From Bacteroidota bacterium (GTDB lineage Bacteria > Bacteroidota > Bacteroidia > B-17B0 > Aurantibacillaceae), in the NCBI GenBank assembly GCA_013297775.1, contig JAAFIL010000002.1, forward strand, positions 95,921-159,920: DNA of 64,000 nucleotides, given 5' to 3'. The notes beneath the pieces are model-generated. The model saw nothing but the letters and a program-made list of their open reading frames with translations. It ran no database searches and had not been told where the DNA came from. This document shows positions 1 through 9,613 of this stretch, piece after piece (position 1 is the stretch's first letter; the number at the start of each line of letters is the position of its first letter). The position numbers were made by a program, and so were the translations under genes.

Positions 1-1687
1 TAATGTTAGCAAAATTGACAATGTCTTCTTCACTAACGGTATGCGTTGGTGTAATAGTGGTTTCACCAATTTCTAAATCCTCAAAGTATTGTCGAAACGG
101 ATGCACCTCTTTAATAAGTTGTTTAGCACCTACTTGATAATTATTTAGAATCGCCGTAATCATACTGGGGCTACCTTGTATGGCGGTACGTTGCAAATAA
201 TGAAACACCCCACGTTTACCACCCATTTCTTCGCCACCGCCCGCTCTTCCGGGGCCTCCGTGCACAAGCATAGGCATGGGCGAACCATGACCTGTACTTT
301 CTTTGGCACATTCGTTATTTAAAACCAAAATACGTCCGTGCATACAAGCCGCACCAATGGTGTATTGACGAGCAATGCGTTCGCTGTTTGTTATAATAGA
401 ACTCACTAAACTGCCTTTCCCCATTTTACTAAGTTCAATGGCCTCTTCAATAGTTTTGTAAGGCATAATGGTACTCACAGGGCCAAAGGCTTCTACATGG
501 TGGCAATCGGTGTTGGTAAAAGGTTGTTCGTTTAAGAAAATAATAGGAGGCATAAAGCAGCCTTTGGTTTTATCAGCACCTTTAACTTCAAAGTTTTCAA
601 AGTCGCCAATAATTATTTTTTGTGTTTTAGAAAGCAGTTCTACTTTTTCTTTTACTTCAATTAATTGCGACTTGCCAGCCAACGATCCCATGCGCACGCC
701 TTCTATGTTGGGGTCGCCAATGATGTTAGATGCCAAGCGTTTGCCCAAAGCAAGGTGAACATCTTCTATTAAATTTTCGGGAACAATGATGCGACGCACA
801 GCCGTGCATTTTTGTCCGGCTTTGGTTGTAATTTCGCGCACTACTTCCTTAATAAAAATATCAAATTCAGGTTGGTCGGGGCTTACATCGCTACCCAATA
901 CGCAGCAGTTTAACGAGTCGGCTTCCATATTAAAATGTACACTTTCTTCGAGCAAACGTGGATGCGATTTTAGCATTTTACCCGTTGAAGCCGATCCTGT
1001 AAACGTAATCACATCTTGGCTTTGCGCATAATCTAAAATACCATTGGCACTGCCGCAAATTAATTGCAAAGCACCTTCAGGAATAATGCCACTCGCAATA
1101 ATTTCTTTAACAACCGCCTCGGTTAAAAAACTGGTAAGTGTGGCAGGTTTAACAATAGCTGGTACTCCAGCAAAAAAGTTAACGGCAATTTTTTCGAGCA
1201 TGCCCCACACCGGAAAGTTAAACGCATTAATGTGAAGGGCTACACCTTCTTTGGGTACGCAAATGTGATGGCCAATAAACGTGTTGTTTTTAGAAAGCCT
1301 CGCCACATCGCCGTCGTAACAAAAAGTTTCGTTCGGAAATTGACGGCGCAAACTGGCGTAAGTAAATAAATTGCCAATGCCGCCTTCTATGTCCACCCAG
1401 CTATCAGCGCGGGTAGCACCTGTGGCCCAACTTATTTTATAAAACAATTCTTTTTTACTTAATAAATGCGTGGCCAATGCTTTTAACATCATTCCCCTTT
1501 GGTGAAAGGTAAGTTGGCGCAATTTAGGCCCTCCTACACGGCGCGCATAATCCATCATTTGTCCAAAGTCTAATCCTTTGCTACTGGCATTTGCCACTAA
1601 ATCGCCTGTTATGGCATTAAACAATTGCGTGCCACTATCGGCACCACTTACCCATTGCCCGCAGGCATAATTTTGTAAAGTCGTCAT
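1..1687 (-). CDS. paaZ: PaaZ, bifunctional aldehyde dehydrogenase/MaoC-type hydratase (3' end outside window)
   Basis: Translating the minus strand from the ATG at 1687 gives an open frame of 562 codons that runs off the left edge. The product begins MTTLQNYACGQWVSGADSGT and carries a full aldehyde dehydrogenase domain: an NFPVWG-type cofactor region, FTGSASTGK, and the catalytic cysteine at about residue 294 in AGQKCTAVRR. After the dehydrogenase domain, FEDLEIGETTITPTHTVSEE marks the start of a MaoC-like hotdog hydratase, which is cut off. This order is that of PaaZ, which opens the oxepin-CoA ring and oxidises the semialdehyde in aerobic phenylacetate degradation. PaaZ is normally about 680 residues, so roughly the last 120 are missing. 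Other paa genes would be expected to the left. An ATG at 1691 is in another frame and stops quickly, so 1687 is the start. Assignment to PaaZ is firm. Confidence 0.93.
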   Translation of the reverse strand, partial: MTTLQNYACGQWVSGADSGTQLFNAITGDLVANASSKGLDFGQMMDYARRVGGPKLRQLTFHQRGMMLKALATHLLSKKELFYKISWATGATRADSWVDIEGGIGNLFTYASLRRQFPNETFCYDGDVARLSKNNTFIGHHICVPKEGVALHINAFNFPVWGMLEKIAVNFFAGVPAIVKPATLTSFLTEAVVKEIIASGIIPEGALQLICGSANGILDYAQSQDVITFTGSASTGKMLKSHPRLLEESVHFNMEADSLNCCVLGSDVSPDQPEFDIFIKEVVREITTKAGQKCTAVRRIIVPENLIEDVHLALGKRLASNIIGDPNIEGVRMGSLAGKSQLIEVKEKVELLSKTQKIIIGDFENFEVKGADKTKGCFMPPIIFLNEQPFTNTDCHHVEAFGPVSTIMPYKTIEEAIELSKMGKGSLVSSIITNSERIARQYTIGAACMHGRILVLNNECAKESTGHGSPMPMLVHGGPGRAGGGEEMGGKRGVFHYLQRTAIQGSPSMITAILNNYQVGAKQLIKEVHPFRQYFEDLEIGETTITPTHTVSEEDIVNFANI

Positions 1688-1970
1688 ACATTTTTAAACA
1701 CGGTTAAAGATACCAAAGGAAATTCAAACTACAACACGGTAAAATGAGTTGCGTTACTCTAAATTTGAATCAACTTACTTTAAATAAATCGTCTAATGGA
1801 TTTCTGAACGGCTAATAAAAAGAAATGGAGAATAAATGATAGGGTTGCAAACAACTTCTAATGCCAACTACTAATTATTTTTTGGACGTGACCCCTTATC
1901 TACTTTTAGTGTTTGTATTTAATCTGTAGTTGTTTGTGTAATTAAAAAGTATATCATTAAAATTTTAAAT

Positions 1971-2117
1971 CGGGGTCGGGCTATCGGCTTCCGCGCACGC
2001 TGGCTCAAAAGTCCACCAGACTTTTGCCCCCCTCCTCATTCACACAAAACCACGCTAACGCCTGCATTGGGCTATCGCCGAATTTATATTGAGCGAAGTC
2101 GAAATTGTCCCTCACGC
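1971..2117 (-). repeat. Copy A of the GTGAGGG...CCCGACCCC palindromic repeat family
   Basis: Read on the minus strand, this starts GCGTGAGGGACAATTTCG, passes through CTTCGCTCAATATAAA, and ends AGCCCGACCCCG. The same ends recur at 18119-18300, 24962-25156 and 30237-30397. The interior resembles the 24962 copy, with a GGCAAAAGT ... ACTTTTGAGCC hairpin. Always intergenic in this window. Function unknown. Confidence 0.8.
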
Positions 2118-2175
2118 AAAAAGAGTTTACATTAATAAAAGTGTTCACACTTACAGCTATTGAGTTTACCCCTAT

Positions 2176-2309
2176 CTCGTCCTTGTTTAGCGAAGCGTAA
2201 CGAGGACGTTTGGGAACTGCGTTTGTAACGCAGATAAAGTGATGGTATGGGCGTTACAAACGCCTGTTTAGCACGTCCTCGTTTCCGCTAACGCTCAAAA
2301 AAGGACGAG
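2176..2309 (+). repeat. Long imperfect palindrome, CTCGTCC...GGACGAG family, copy 1
   Basis: Ends are CTCGTCCTTGTTTAGCG and the inverted counterpart closing on GGACGAG. Each half holds a smaller inverted repeat (GCGTTTGTAACGC and GGCGTTACAAACGCC). A second copy lies in the other orientation at 35230-35363. No coding potential seen. Confidence 0.75.
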
Positions 2310-2774
2310 GGGGGTGCTTTACAATTTACCACTTTTGAGGATGCTAAAAACACACCATACATTTAATAAACCTCTTTCATTCTGAGGACAAATTCGCAAG
2401 ATAGCTAGCAATTGTATCTTTAATTTCAGTGCCATTCTTGTCCTTTAAGTAACTTTAAGAGGAAACGGTTGGGGTTTCCCTCAAGTAAAAGAAAAGTAAA
2501 TACCTAATATTAAAAAAGACTTGCTTCGAATTAAAACTACAGGTTGTTTACAAACATAGAGCAACACGAAAAAACCCTCAACCTATCTAAAACTAAAGTT
2601 TAAAAGCTGGAAGTGAAAATCTAAAGTTTCAAGAAACTACCAGTTGAATTAAACGCATTAAAAGTTACTAAGGACGTGTTGTAAATAATTTATTAATAGA
2701 AATAGATGGTTGGCTCTGTTTTGCTTTGTAAATTTATCAGAACTATCTAAGTGAATTATATTTAAAAATTAAAC

Positions 2775-4004
2775 ATTAAACGTTTACTCATATTAACGCA
2801 ATATTTTCCGCCCGAAGTAGGTGCACCTCAAAATCGTTTATACGAATTGGCGTTGCGACTAAAAGCTTTGGGTATAGAAATAACGGTGCTTACCGCCATG
2901 CCCAATTATCCACAGTACGAAATTTACGAAGCCTACAAAGGTAAACGGTATGTTGTGGAAGACATGAACGGATTAACCCTACACCGCAGTTCCATTTACG
3001 TTTCTAAAAATAAATCCATTATTAACCGATTGCGTAATTATTTTTCGTTTGTTATATCAAGTGCTCGGCAAGGTCGGCGGCATTTAGGCACATTCGATTT
3101 TTTGCTCTGTGAATCGCCACCCCTATTTTTAGGATACAGTGCCATGTACTTAGCCAAACGTACGCAAGCTCAATTAATTTTTAATGTAAGCGACTTATGG
3201 CCCGAAAGTGCCGAAAAATTGGGGGTTGTTAACAACGCTTTTTTATTACGTCTAGCCTATAGGCTCGAAGCCAAATTATACCAACGTGCAATTCTTGTAA
3301 CTGGGCAAACACAAGGTATTTGTAAAAGTATAAACCAACGTTTCCCAAAAGTAAAAACCTATTGGCTACCCAATGGGGTAGATTTAAGTTATTATCATCC
3401 CGATAGTGTTGTTACCTCCAATTGGCGCAATCAACAAGGCTTTCAACAAAACGATTTCATTTTATTATACGCCGGCATTATTGGCATAGCCCAAGGTTTA
3501 GAAATTATTTTAAATGCTGCGGAACACTTTAAAACAACTACAAACATTAAATTTGTTTTACTAGGAAGTGGTCCCGAAAAAGAACGCTTACAAATTTTAA
3601 AAACCGAAAAGCAATTAAACAATGTATTTTTTTTAGAAGCCATCACCAAAACACAAATGCCCTCGGTTTTAAAATCGGTAAACGCTGCCATTATTCCTTT
3701 ACGAAAATTAGATTTATTTTTAGGAGCTATTCCCTCTAAACTATTTGAAACCCTAAGCATGGAAGTGCCTGTTTTATTAGGGGTAGATGGAGAAGCTAAA
3801 GATTTGTTTATTACCAAAGGGCAATGCGGCTTATTTTTTGAGCCCGAAAATGTTTTAGCTTTGGTAGAAACCATTCATTACCTCGTCAACAATCCAGAAA
3901 AAGCCAGTAAAATGGGGCAAAACGGACGACGCTTTGTGCAACAACATTTTAACCGCGATACAATTGCCCAATTGTTTTTTAATCAATTAAAAACATTAAC
4001 ATGA
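2775..4004 (+). CDS. Family 4-type glycosyltransferase (WbuB/WcaI-like), apparent ATT start
   Basis: Product resembles the WbuB/WcaI glycosyltransferases of surface polysaccharide assembly, which transfer a sugar from a nucleotide donor to a lipid-linked acceptor at the inner membrane face. Visible signs are the GT-B N-terminal strand (KRLLILTQYFPPEVGAPQNR), FNVSDLWPES, a donor-domain start YAGIIGIAQGLE, and a C-terminal acidic motif with GLFFEPEN. No ATG or GTG gives the N-terminal strand. The frame is closed by TAA at 2763-2765, and the family's usual start corresponds to the ATT at 2775. TTG at 2847 or ATG near 2895 would remove the first Rossmann strand and the acceptor loop. Its stop overlaps the next gene's ATG (ATGA), so it is the first visible gene of a translationally coupled operon. 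Exact sugar specificity cannot be told. Confidence 0.85.
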   Translation: MKRLLILTQYFPPEVGAPQNRLYELALRLKALGIEITVLTAMPNYPQYEIYEAYKGKRYVVEDMNGLTLHRSSIYVSKNKSIINRLRNYFSFVISSARQGRRHLGTFDFLLCESPPLFLGYSAMYLAKRTQAQLIFNVSDLWPESAEKLGVVNNAFLLRLAYRLEAKLYQRAILVTGQTQGICKSINQRFPKVKTYWLPNGVDLSYYHPDSVVTSNWRNQQGFQQNDFILLYAGIIGIAQGLEIILNAAEHFKTTTNIKFVLLGSGPEKERLQILKTEKQLNNVFFLEAITKTQMPSVLKSVNAAIIPLRKLDLFLGAIPSKLFETLSMEVPVLLGVDGEAKDLFITKGQCGLFFEPENVLALVETIHYLVNNPEKASKMGQNGRRFVQQHFNRDTIAQLFFNQLKTLT

Positions 4005-4672
4005 GCAACGCAGCCGAAGATATTAAAAAACAATACGAACGACGCTATCAACAAGCCTTGCATCGCCAAAGCAAAAGCGGCTATTACGAACAATTTGTGG
4101 ACCAAGAGCGCGAGCATAAAACACGTGAACTGTTAGCCCATTATTTTACCAGTTTTGAAAACGTACACTTCTTAGAAGTTGGCGCAGGGCAAGGCGGTAA
4201 CCTTCCATTTTTTAACCACTTAGGTATTCCGTGGGCCAACCTCAATGCTAACGAATTATTACCCGAGCGTATTTTAGCACTCGAAACATATTTCCCCAAT
4301 TGCAAGTGTTTACCCGGCAATGTTTTCGATTTAACGCTTTCCGCTCAGTTCGATATAATTTATCAATCCACAGTATTCACCTCTATTTTAAACACAAACG
4401 ATCGTATTCAATTAGCAAAAAAAATGTGGCAATGGTTAAAGCCAAATGGTATTATTTTATGGTACGATTTTGCATATAACAATCCCAATAACCCAGATGT
4501 TCGAAAAGTAAATCGCACCGAGTTAGAAAGCTTATTTCCGTTGGCAAAAAATAAGCACATCAAAAAATTAACCTTGGCACCACCCATTGGGCGTAGGGTA
4601 GGGCGGTTATATCCTTTTTTAAATTGGCCTATTTTACAAACGCATTTAATAGGTGTTTTTCAAAAAGCATGA
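4001..4672 (+). CDS. Class I SAM-dependent methyltransferase
   Basis: The 223-residue protein has the class I motif I (FLEVGAGQGGNL, about residues 53-64), followed by an acidic residue in LNANELLPERI and a motif IV-like stretch FDIIYQSTVFTSIL. This is a Rossmann-fold methyltransferase. Its position between a glycosyltransferase and an O-antigen ligase-like gene suggests methylation of a sugar or glycolipid during surface polysaccharide synthesis, which is inference. It overlaps both neighbours by 4 bp (ATGA), indicating coupled translation. The substrate is not visible in the sequence. Confidence 0.8.
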   Translation: MSNAAEDIKKQYERRYQQALHRQSKSGYYEQFVDQEREHKTRELLAHYFTSFENVHFLEVGAGQGGNLPFFNHLGIPWANLNANELLPERILALETYFPNCKCLPGNVFDLTLSAQFDIIYQSTVFTSILNTNDRIQLAKKMWQWLKPNGIILWYDFAYNNPNNPDVRKVNRTELESLFPLAKNKHIKKLTLAPPIGRRVGRLYPFLNWPILQTHLIGVFQKA

Positions 4673-5886
4673 AAAAAAATTGGCACCATAGTTCGTTTCA
4701 TCACTGGCCCATCCTGTTTGCATTTTTACTGCCCTTTGGCGGCGTTGTCCTATCGTGGGTTATAGCTCTTTGGGCCTTGCATTCATTTACATTAATTAAA
4801 TCCAACTTCTACCCAACCGCTTGGCGTAAACCAGCGTTTTTATTTCCTGTTTTATTTTTTGTAGCCACCGTTATTAGCGCATTAGGCTCGGCCAACGCAA
4901 AAGAAGCACACACCGCTATTGAAGTTAAATTATCGTTTTTACTTTTACCCTACTTATTATTTTTATTTCATTACCGCTTTGGCACGTTTTATAAAACAAT
5001 AGGTTGGTACTTAGCAGGCTTGGTTGTTAGTTTACTTTTATTACTAGCTAACGGATTAATTAGCTATTTAAAAAGTGGAACGTTTCCTTATTACATGAGC
5101 TTTTCGGCCTTTTTACATCCAAGTTATTTTAGTATGTATTTAAGTTTAGGAATTGTTTTTTTAATGGTACTTCCACACAAAACACTAATGCCAGTGTTGC
5201 AAAATAAATTGGTGTTTTTAGCAGTACTTATTTTTTTGTGCATGGGTGTTATTTTAGCGGCTTCTAAAATTGGAATGGTTATTTTGGCTCTGGTACTGCC
5301 CTTGGCGGGTATCTATAAATTTCGTTCGTACTTTAGTTTGAAAAAATCACTTTTACTTATTTTAGGATTTATAGTTTTAGGATTTTTATTTACCCGTTTA
5401 TTTCCCGAGTCATTAAACCGATTATCGAGCATTCAACACATCCACTACCAACAACTCAACAAAGCCAGCACCGAAAGCACAGAGGTACGTTTATTAATAT
5501 GGCAACAATGTATGGATGTATTACCTAAAGCAGGTTTTTTTGGGTTTGGTGTAGGCGATGTAAACGATGTGCTTTATCAACACTATTTTGAAAACGACTT
5601 ATCGGGGGCTTACGAACATCGGCTCAATGCTCACAATCAATATTTCCAAACGCTTTTAGGCATGGGCTATTTAGGCGGTTTAATTCTACTAACCTTAACC
5701 ATTGGTTTAAGTACCTGGGGTTTACTAAAACGAAATGTATTAATGGTGTTAGCAGGTCTTATTTTCACGCTTAATTTTTGTGTAGAAAGTATGCTTCAAA
5801 CTTCGGCAGGCAATTTGGGTTTTGTATTTATTTTGGTGTTATTAACCGCATTTTATGATAAGAAAGAAAAACGTTATTCTGTTTAA
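4669..5886 (+). CDS. O-antigen ligase/polymerase-like membrane protein (Wzy_C/RfaL type)
   Basis: Multi-pass membrane protein of 405 residues with about ten to twelve hydrophobic segments. A long periplasmic loop sits near residues 255-320 and contains RLLIWQQCMDVLPKAGFFGFGVGDV and an AHNQYFQTLLGMGYLG motif. This is the Wzy_C/WaaL pattern, in which His and Asn in such a loop act in glycan transfer. It either polymerises or ligates polysaccharide at the outer face of the inner membrane. The ATG at 4669 overlaps the methyltransferase stop. An in-frame ATG at 4624 lies inside the methyltransferase gene and would add a non-membrane extension, so 4669 is preferred. Ligase versus polymerase cannot be decided. 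Confidence 0.82.
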   Translation: MKKNWHHSSFHHWPILFAFLLPFGGVVLSWVIALWALHSFTLIKSNFYPTAWRKPAFLFPVLFFVATVISALGSANAKEAHTAIEVKLSFLLLPYLLFLFHYRFGTFYKTIGWYLAGLVVSLLLLLANGLISYLKSGTFPYYMSFSAFLHPSYFSMYLSLGIVFLMVLPHKTLMPVLQNKLVFLAVLIFLCMGVILAASKIGMVILALVLPLAGIYKFRSYFSLKKSLLLILGFIVLGFLFTRLFPESLNRLSSIQHIHYQQLNKASTESTEVRLLIWQQCMDVLPKAGFFGFGVGDVNDVLYQHYFENDLSGAYEHRLNAHNQYFQTLLGMGYLGGLILLTLTIGLSTWGLLKRNVLMVLAGLIFTLNFCVESMLQTSAGNLGFVFILVLLTAFYDKKEKRYSV

Positions 5887-7546
5887 TATAACTCTTGTTT
5901 GTTGGTTGGTTGTGCAAGCCAGCCTGGCTCAAAAGTTACCTGCATTTGCTTCGGGCTATTTTGTATATCCAATCGATTCTACTTTAAGCATTACAGGAAA
6001 TTACGGCGAGTTGCGACCTAATCATTTTCATGCAGGAATAGATTTTTCAACGAATAATAAACAAAATTTACCTGTTTATGCAGTGGCCGAAGGGTATGTA
6101 TCGCGCATCAAGGTGAGTAGCACAGGCTATGGCCGTTCTATTTACATTACACACCCCAATGGCATGGTTAGCGTGTATGCACATTTGAATAGTTTTTTAG
6201 AAGCCGTTCAAAAGCGGGTTAAGCAAACCCAATTAAGTAAACAAAGTTTTGAGGTAGAATTGTTTTTAAAACCCGGAGAAATTTCGGTGCTTCAAAAACA
6301 AGTGATTGGTTTAAGCGGCAATTCGGGTAACTCAACGGGAGCGCATTTACATTTCGAGGTTAGAGATGCCATCACCGAAACACCTTACAATCCCTTGTAC
6401 TTTTACAGCTTTTACGATTCGCAAAAACCACGCATCAAAGCATTGGGCTTTTTTGATTTACAAGATACCTTAATGCCAAAATTTTTAAACACAATAGGCG
6501 TGCGTTTGGTAAAAGATAGTTTGGTTGTGGACAACGACTCGCTTACGTTTAACAGTAATTTATTGGGCTTGGCTTTTGAAGGCAGCGATAAAATGAAAGC
6601 CAATGGAAGCGAAAATAATATCCACATGATAGACTGGTATTTAGATGGGCGGCTAAGGTATAACCATGTGTTTAAAGCCATTGATTTTAAAGATCACCGT
6701 TACGTGAACGAATATAGCATCACCAAAAATAAATTACGTTTACAAAAATGTTTTTTACCTCAAGTTTATCCCGCTCGTTTTTACGACAAATCGGCTGCTA
6801 AAGGACGTATTATATTGAGCGATACCAATTATCACCAGTTACGTTTGGTTGCAACCGACGAAAATGGTAACCAAAGCGAAGCGGTGGTTTACATCCGTTC
6901 TAATAAATTACAGTATTGGAAATCGAATTTTATTACCAACGATTGCAAGGTTAATTGCTTAGAAGATTTTATCTATCGGAAAAACGATCTAACCATTTTT
7001 ATTCCCGCTAAAACGTTGTACAACTCCACCAATTTAATTTTAGAAAATACCATTTCAACCACGGGCAAGTTAATTATTTTACCAACCGAAGCTAACCTCA
7101 ATTCGACCGCCATTATTGGGTTTAAAGCCCCCGCTAAGTATTTAAACGATTTACCGCATGTAATTATGCAAAGTAATAATTTGGTGTTTCCGCCCATTGT
7201 TTCGGGCGACTCGTTGTTTTACTCGGTTAAAAATTTTGGTTGGTTTACCTTAGGGAAAGATACCGTAGCACCAACTATTACTTGCGAAGTACCTAACAAC
7301 AAACTATTGAAACAAAAAAAATGGAATAGTATTTCGTTTCTTATCGAAGATAAATTAACTGGAGTTGATACTTATGCGTTTTATATAAATGACGTTTGGC
7401 AATTAGCAACGTTCGATTTAAAAACCAACCGTTTAACTTACACGTTCGACGCTGAAAGTGCGAAAGGAAATTTAAACCTAAAAGTAGTGGTTAGCGACCG
7501 TTGTAAAAACAATAGAACTTTGTTGTTAAACATTAAACGCGACTAA
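5855..7546 (+). CDS. Secreted M23 family metallopeptidase
   Basis: The first 26 residues (MIRKKNVILFNITLVCWLVVQASLAQ) form a signal peptide. A lysostaphin-type M23 domain follows, with zinc ligands H59 and D63 in HFHAGID and H164/H166 in GAHLHFEV, plus the usual VYAVAEGYVSRIKVSSTGYG core. M23 enzymes cleave peptidoglycan cross-bridges or peptides. The remaining 370 residues are beta-rich (Ig-like) and not assigned. The start lies 32 bp inside the preceding gene, so the gene is coupled to the polysaccharide operon. M23 proteins with this C-terminal region are common in Bacteroidota. Both zinc motifs are intact, so activity is likely. Confidence 0.9.
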   Translation: MIRKKNVILFNITLVCWLVVQASLAQKLPAFASGYFVYPIDSTLSITGNYGELRPNHFHAGIDFSTNNKQNLPVYAVAEGYVSRIKVSSTGYGRSIYITHPNGMVSVYAHLNSFLEAVQKRVKQTQLSKQSFEVELFLKPGEISVLQKQVIGLSGNSGNSTGAHLHFEVRDAITETPYNPLYFYSFYDSQKPRIKALGFFDLQDTLMPKFLNTIGVRLVKDSLVVDNDSLTFNSNLLGLAFEGSDKMKANGSENNIHMIDWYLDGRLRYNHVFKAIDFKDHRYVNEYSITKNKLRLQKCFLPQVYPARFYDKSAAKGRIILSDTNYHQLRLVATDENGNQSEAVVYIRSNKLQYWKSNFITNDCKVNCLEDFIYRKNDLTIFIPAKTLYNSTNLILENTISTTGKLIILPTEANLNSTAIIGFKAPAKYLNDLPHVIMQSNNLVFPPIVSGDSLFYSVKNFGWFTLGKDTVAPTITCEVPNNKLLKQKKWNSISFLIEDKLTGVDTYAFYINDVWQLATFDLKTNRLTYTFDAESAKGNLNLKVVVSDRCKNNRTLLLNIKRD

Positions 7547-7549
7547 CAG

Positions 7550-8092
7550 TTACGATTTGATAGCTGTTTTTAATTCGTTTAAAACTGCACGCGCCTCTTC
7601 ATCATTAAGCTGCATGCCAAACAAAATAGTTTTGGCTTGTACTTTAAATTGTAAACGCTCGCCACCTTTCACCCAAAAACTTTGATTGATACTATCGCTC
7701 CAACTGCTACGGCTCAGTTCAATCAGTTTTAAATCGTTTATTAATTCTAAATCAAAATCTTTTATTTTACCTTTTTTACTGATTTCGCGTTGGTAGTTTA
7801 AAAAGCCACCTTTAATCCAAATTTTTTCTTTCCCAAATCGTTTCCATAAAAAGGTGCGTAAAATTTGAAACTCGAAATACGCCCAAAAAGAAAGGTAAAT
7901 GATGATGAACAATTTTGAATCTTGATTTTGGATTTTGAAATAATTAAAAAAAACAATCAAGCCACAAATGGTCCAAGCCATGAGCCACAAAAACAAGAAC
8001 CCGAGTTTCTTTTTATCGGTAGTTGGTAAAATAACAATACTTAATAAATCTTCTTTTTTTAAAATGCTTATTCTATTCCCAATTACTTTCAT
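7550..8092 (-). CDS. Hypothetical membrane protein with two transmembrane helices
   Basis: 180 residues, not recognised as a named family. Two hydrophobic stretches near residues 29-50 and 62-82 are followed by a soluble, PH-like beta-rich tail (WIKGGFLNYQREISKKGKIKDFDLE... then LQFKVQAKTILFGMQLNDEEARAVLNEL). The ending resembles bacterial PH-type domain membrane proteins, but this is weak. It converges on the M23 gene with 3 bp between stop codons and has no obvious hairpin terminator there. The gene at 23827-24456 is similar in plan (hydrophobic N-terminus, then a beta-rich tail closing in an amphipathic helix). Confidence 0.7.
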   Translation of the reverse strand: MKVIGNRISILKKEDLLSIVILPTTDKKKLGFLFLWLMAWTICGLIVFFNYFKIQNQDSKLFIIIYLSFWAYFEFQILRTFLWKRFGKEKIWIKGGFLNYQREISKKGKIKDFDLELINDLKLIELSRSSWSDSINQSFWVKGGERLQFKVQAKTILFGMQLNDEEARAVLNELKTAIKS

Positions 8093-8133
8093 ACTTATTA
8101 ATGAACTGCAAATTTACTTATATTAGCGATTAG

Positions 8134-9576
8134 ATGAATGAAAAAACACGAACACTTGGGTTATTAGATACTACTTTTTTAGTAGCAGGGAGTATGATAG
8201 GCAGCGGCATTTTTATTGTGAGTGCCGATATGATGCGAGAATTAATGAGTCCGTTTTGGGTGTTACTTTGTTGGTTATTAAGTGGCGTACTCACCTTGTT
8301 TGCGGCATTGAGTTATAGCGAGTTGGCGGGAATGATGCCGCAAGCGGGCGGGCAATTTATTTATTTACAAAAGGCTTTTGGCAATAGAACAGCTTTTGTT
8401 TACGGGTGGACGGTTTTTATGGTCATCCAAACGGGCGTAATTGCCGCTGTGGGGGTTGCCTTTGCAAAGTTTTGCGCCATCTTTTTTCCTTTTTTTGAAG
8501 CCAGTCATGTATGCCTTTCCATTGGGTTCTTCCGCGTTACGTGGACTCAGGTTTTAGGAATGGCTTCTATTTTATTTTTAACGTGGGTTAATACCCGAGG
8601 CATCGAAAACGGTAAATGGATTCAACGTTTGTTTACCAGTGCTAAACTATTAGCCTTGTTCGGCATCATTGTATTAAGTCTTTTAGCCTTGGGAGGGTCT
8701 AATTATTTGGCTAGTAATTTTACAAATCCATTAGCGGCGGCAACCTATAACCCAAAAAATGGAACAACGAGTCCATTAACGGGAATAGCCATTTTTTGCG
8801 CCATGGGCACAGCCATGATAGGTGCGCTTTTTAGCAGCGATGCGTGGAATAATGTAACGTTTATTGCGGGCGAAATCAAAAATCCGAAACGTAATATTCC
8901 TTTAGGCTTATTAATTGGCGTTGCTTTAGTAACCATTTTATACTGTTTAGCCAATGTAGCTTACTTTATTGTGTTACCAGCCATGGGCGAGCCTAACGCC
9001 ACCGACCAAACCTTACGAAATGGCATTTATTTAGCAAGCAACGATCGGGTAGGAACCGCGGCATTACACGCTTTAATGGGGCAAGGTGCGGTTTATGTGA
9101 TGGCCATTTTAATTATTATATCAACCTTTGGCTGCAACAATGGTCTTATTTTAGCCGGCTCGCGTCTGTTTGAAAGCATGGCCAACCAAGGTTTATTTTT
9201 TAAACAAGCCGCTCAACTTAATCGGTATAATGTGCCCGCCAAAGCCTTGTGGGTACAAGGTATTTGGGCGTGCTTATTGTGTTTAAGCGGTTCCTATGGC
9301 GATTTATTAAATTACGCCACGTTCTCTTCTCTCATTTTTTATTGTGTAACCATTGCCGCTTTATTTTGGTTACGAAAAAAAGAACCTACTTTAGAACGCC
9401 CTTACAAAGCCTTTGGTTATCCGGTTGTTCCAGCTTTATATATTTTAGTAACCGCGGTTATTTGTATTAACTTAATACTAGCCAAACCATTTAATACAAG
9501 TATGGGATTGGTTATAATTGCCATAGGTATTCCGATTTATTATTTATTTAAACGAAGTTTTCAAGAAAGAAAGTGA
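8134..9576 (+). CDS. APC-superfamily amino acid permease
   Basis: 480 residues with about twelve transmembrane segments. The first helix has the family's unwound glycine motif (AGSMIGSGIF, about residues 17-26). It is followed by LFAALSYSELAGMMPQAGGQFIYL and the loop EIKNPKRNIPLGLLIG, both hallmarks of amino acid/polyamine/organocation permeases. It probably imports or exchanges an amino acid across the inner membrane; the substrate cannot be read. It stands alone, 37 bp before the GltB-domain gene in the same direction, so the two could be cotranscribed. Confidence 0.9.
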   Translation: MNEKTRTLGLLDTTFLVAGSMIGSGIFIVSADMMRELMSPFWVLLCWLLSGVLTLFAALSYSELAGMMPQAGGQFIYLQKAFGNRTAFVYGWTVFMVIQTGVIAAVGVAFAKFCAIFFPFFEASHVCLSIGFFRVTWTQVLGMASILFLTWVNTRGIENGKWIQRLFTSAKLLALFGIIVLSLLALGGSNYLASNFTNPLAAATYNPKNGTTSPLTGIAIFCAMGTAMIGALFSSDAWNNVTFIAGEIKNPKRNIPLGLLIGVALVTILYCLANVAYFIVLPAMGEPNATDQTLRNGIYLASNDRVGTAALHALMGQGAVYVMAILIIISTFGCNNGLILAGSRLFESMANQGLFFKQAAQLNRYNVPAKALWVQGIWACLLCLSGSYGDLLNYATFSSLIFYCVTIAALFWLRKKEPTLERPYKAFGYPVVPALYILVTAVICINLILAKPFNTSMGLVIIAIGIPIYYLFKRSFQERK

Positions 9577-9613
9577 TTTCGTTTTATTAAATTTAATTTT
9601 TTATTATTTAGTT

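Larger units (their letters stand above)
1688..2774. other. Repeat-rich intergenic spacer
   Basis: About 1.1 kb between paaZ and the polysaccharide operon. It holds two interspersed repeats described separately (1971-2117 and 2176-2309). No open frame with protein-like sequence was seen in the rest. The promoter of the downstream operon must lie near its right end, but no clear TTG...TAnnTTTG pair was found. Confidence 0.6.

Noticed and set aside
4624..4668. Upstream ATG for the O-antigen ligase-like gene
   Set aside because: Lies inside the methyltransferase gene and adds a non-hydrophobic tail; the ATG at 4669 overlaps the stop codon as is usual in this operon.
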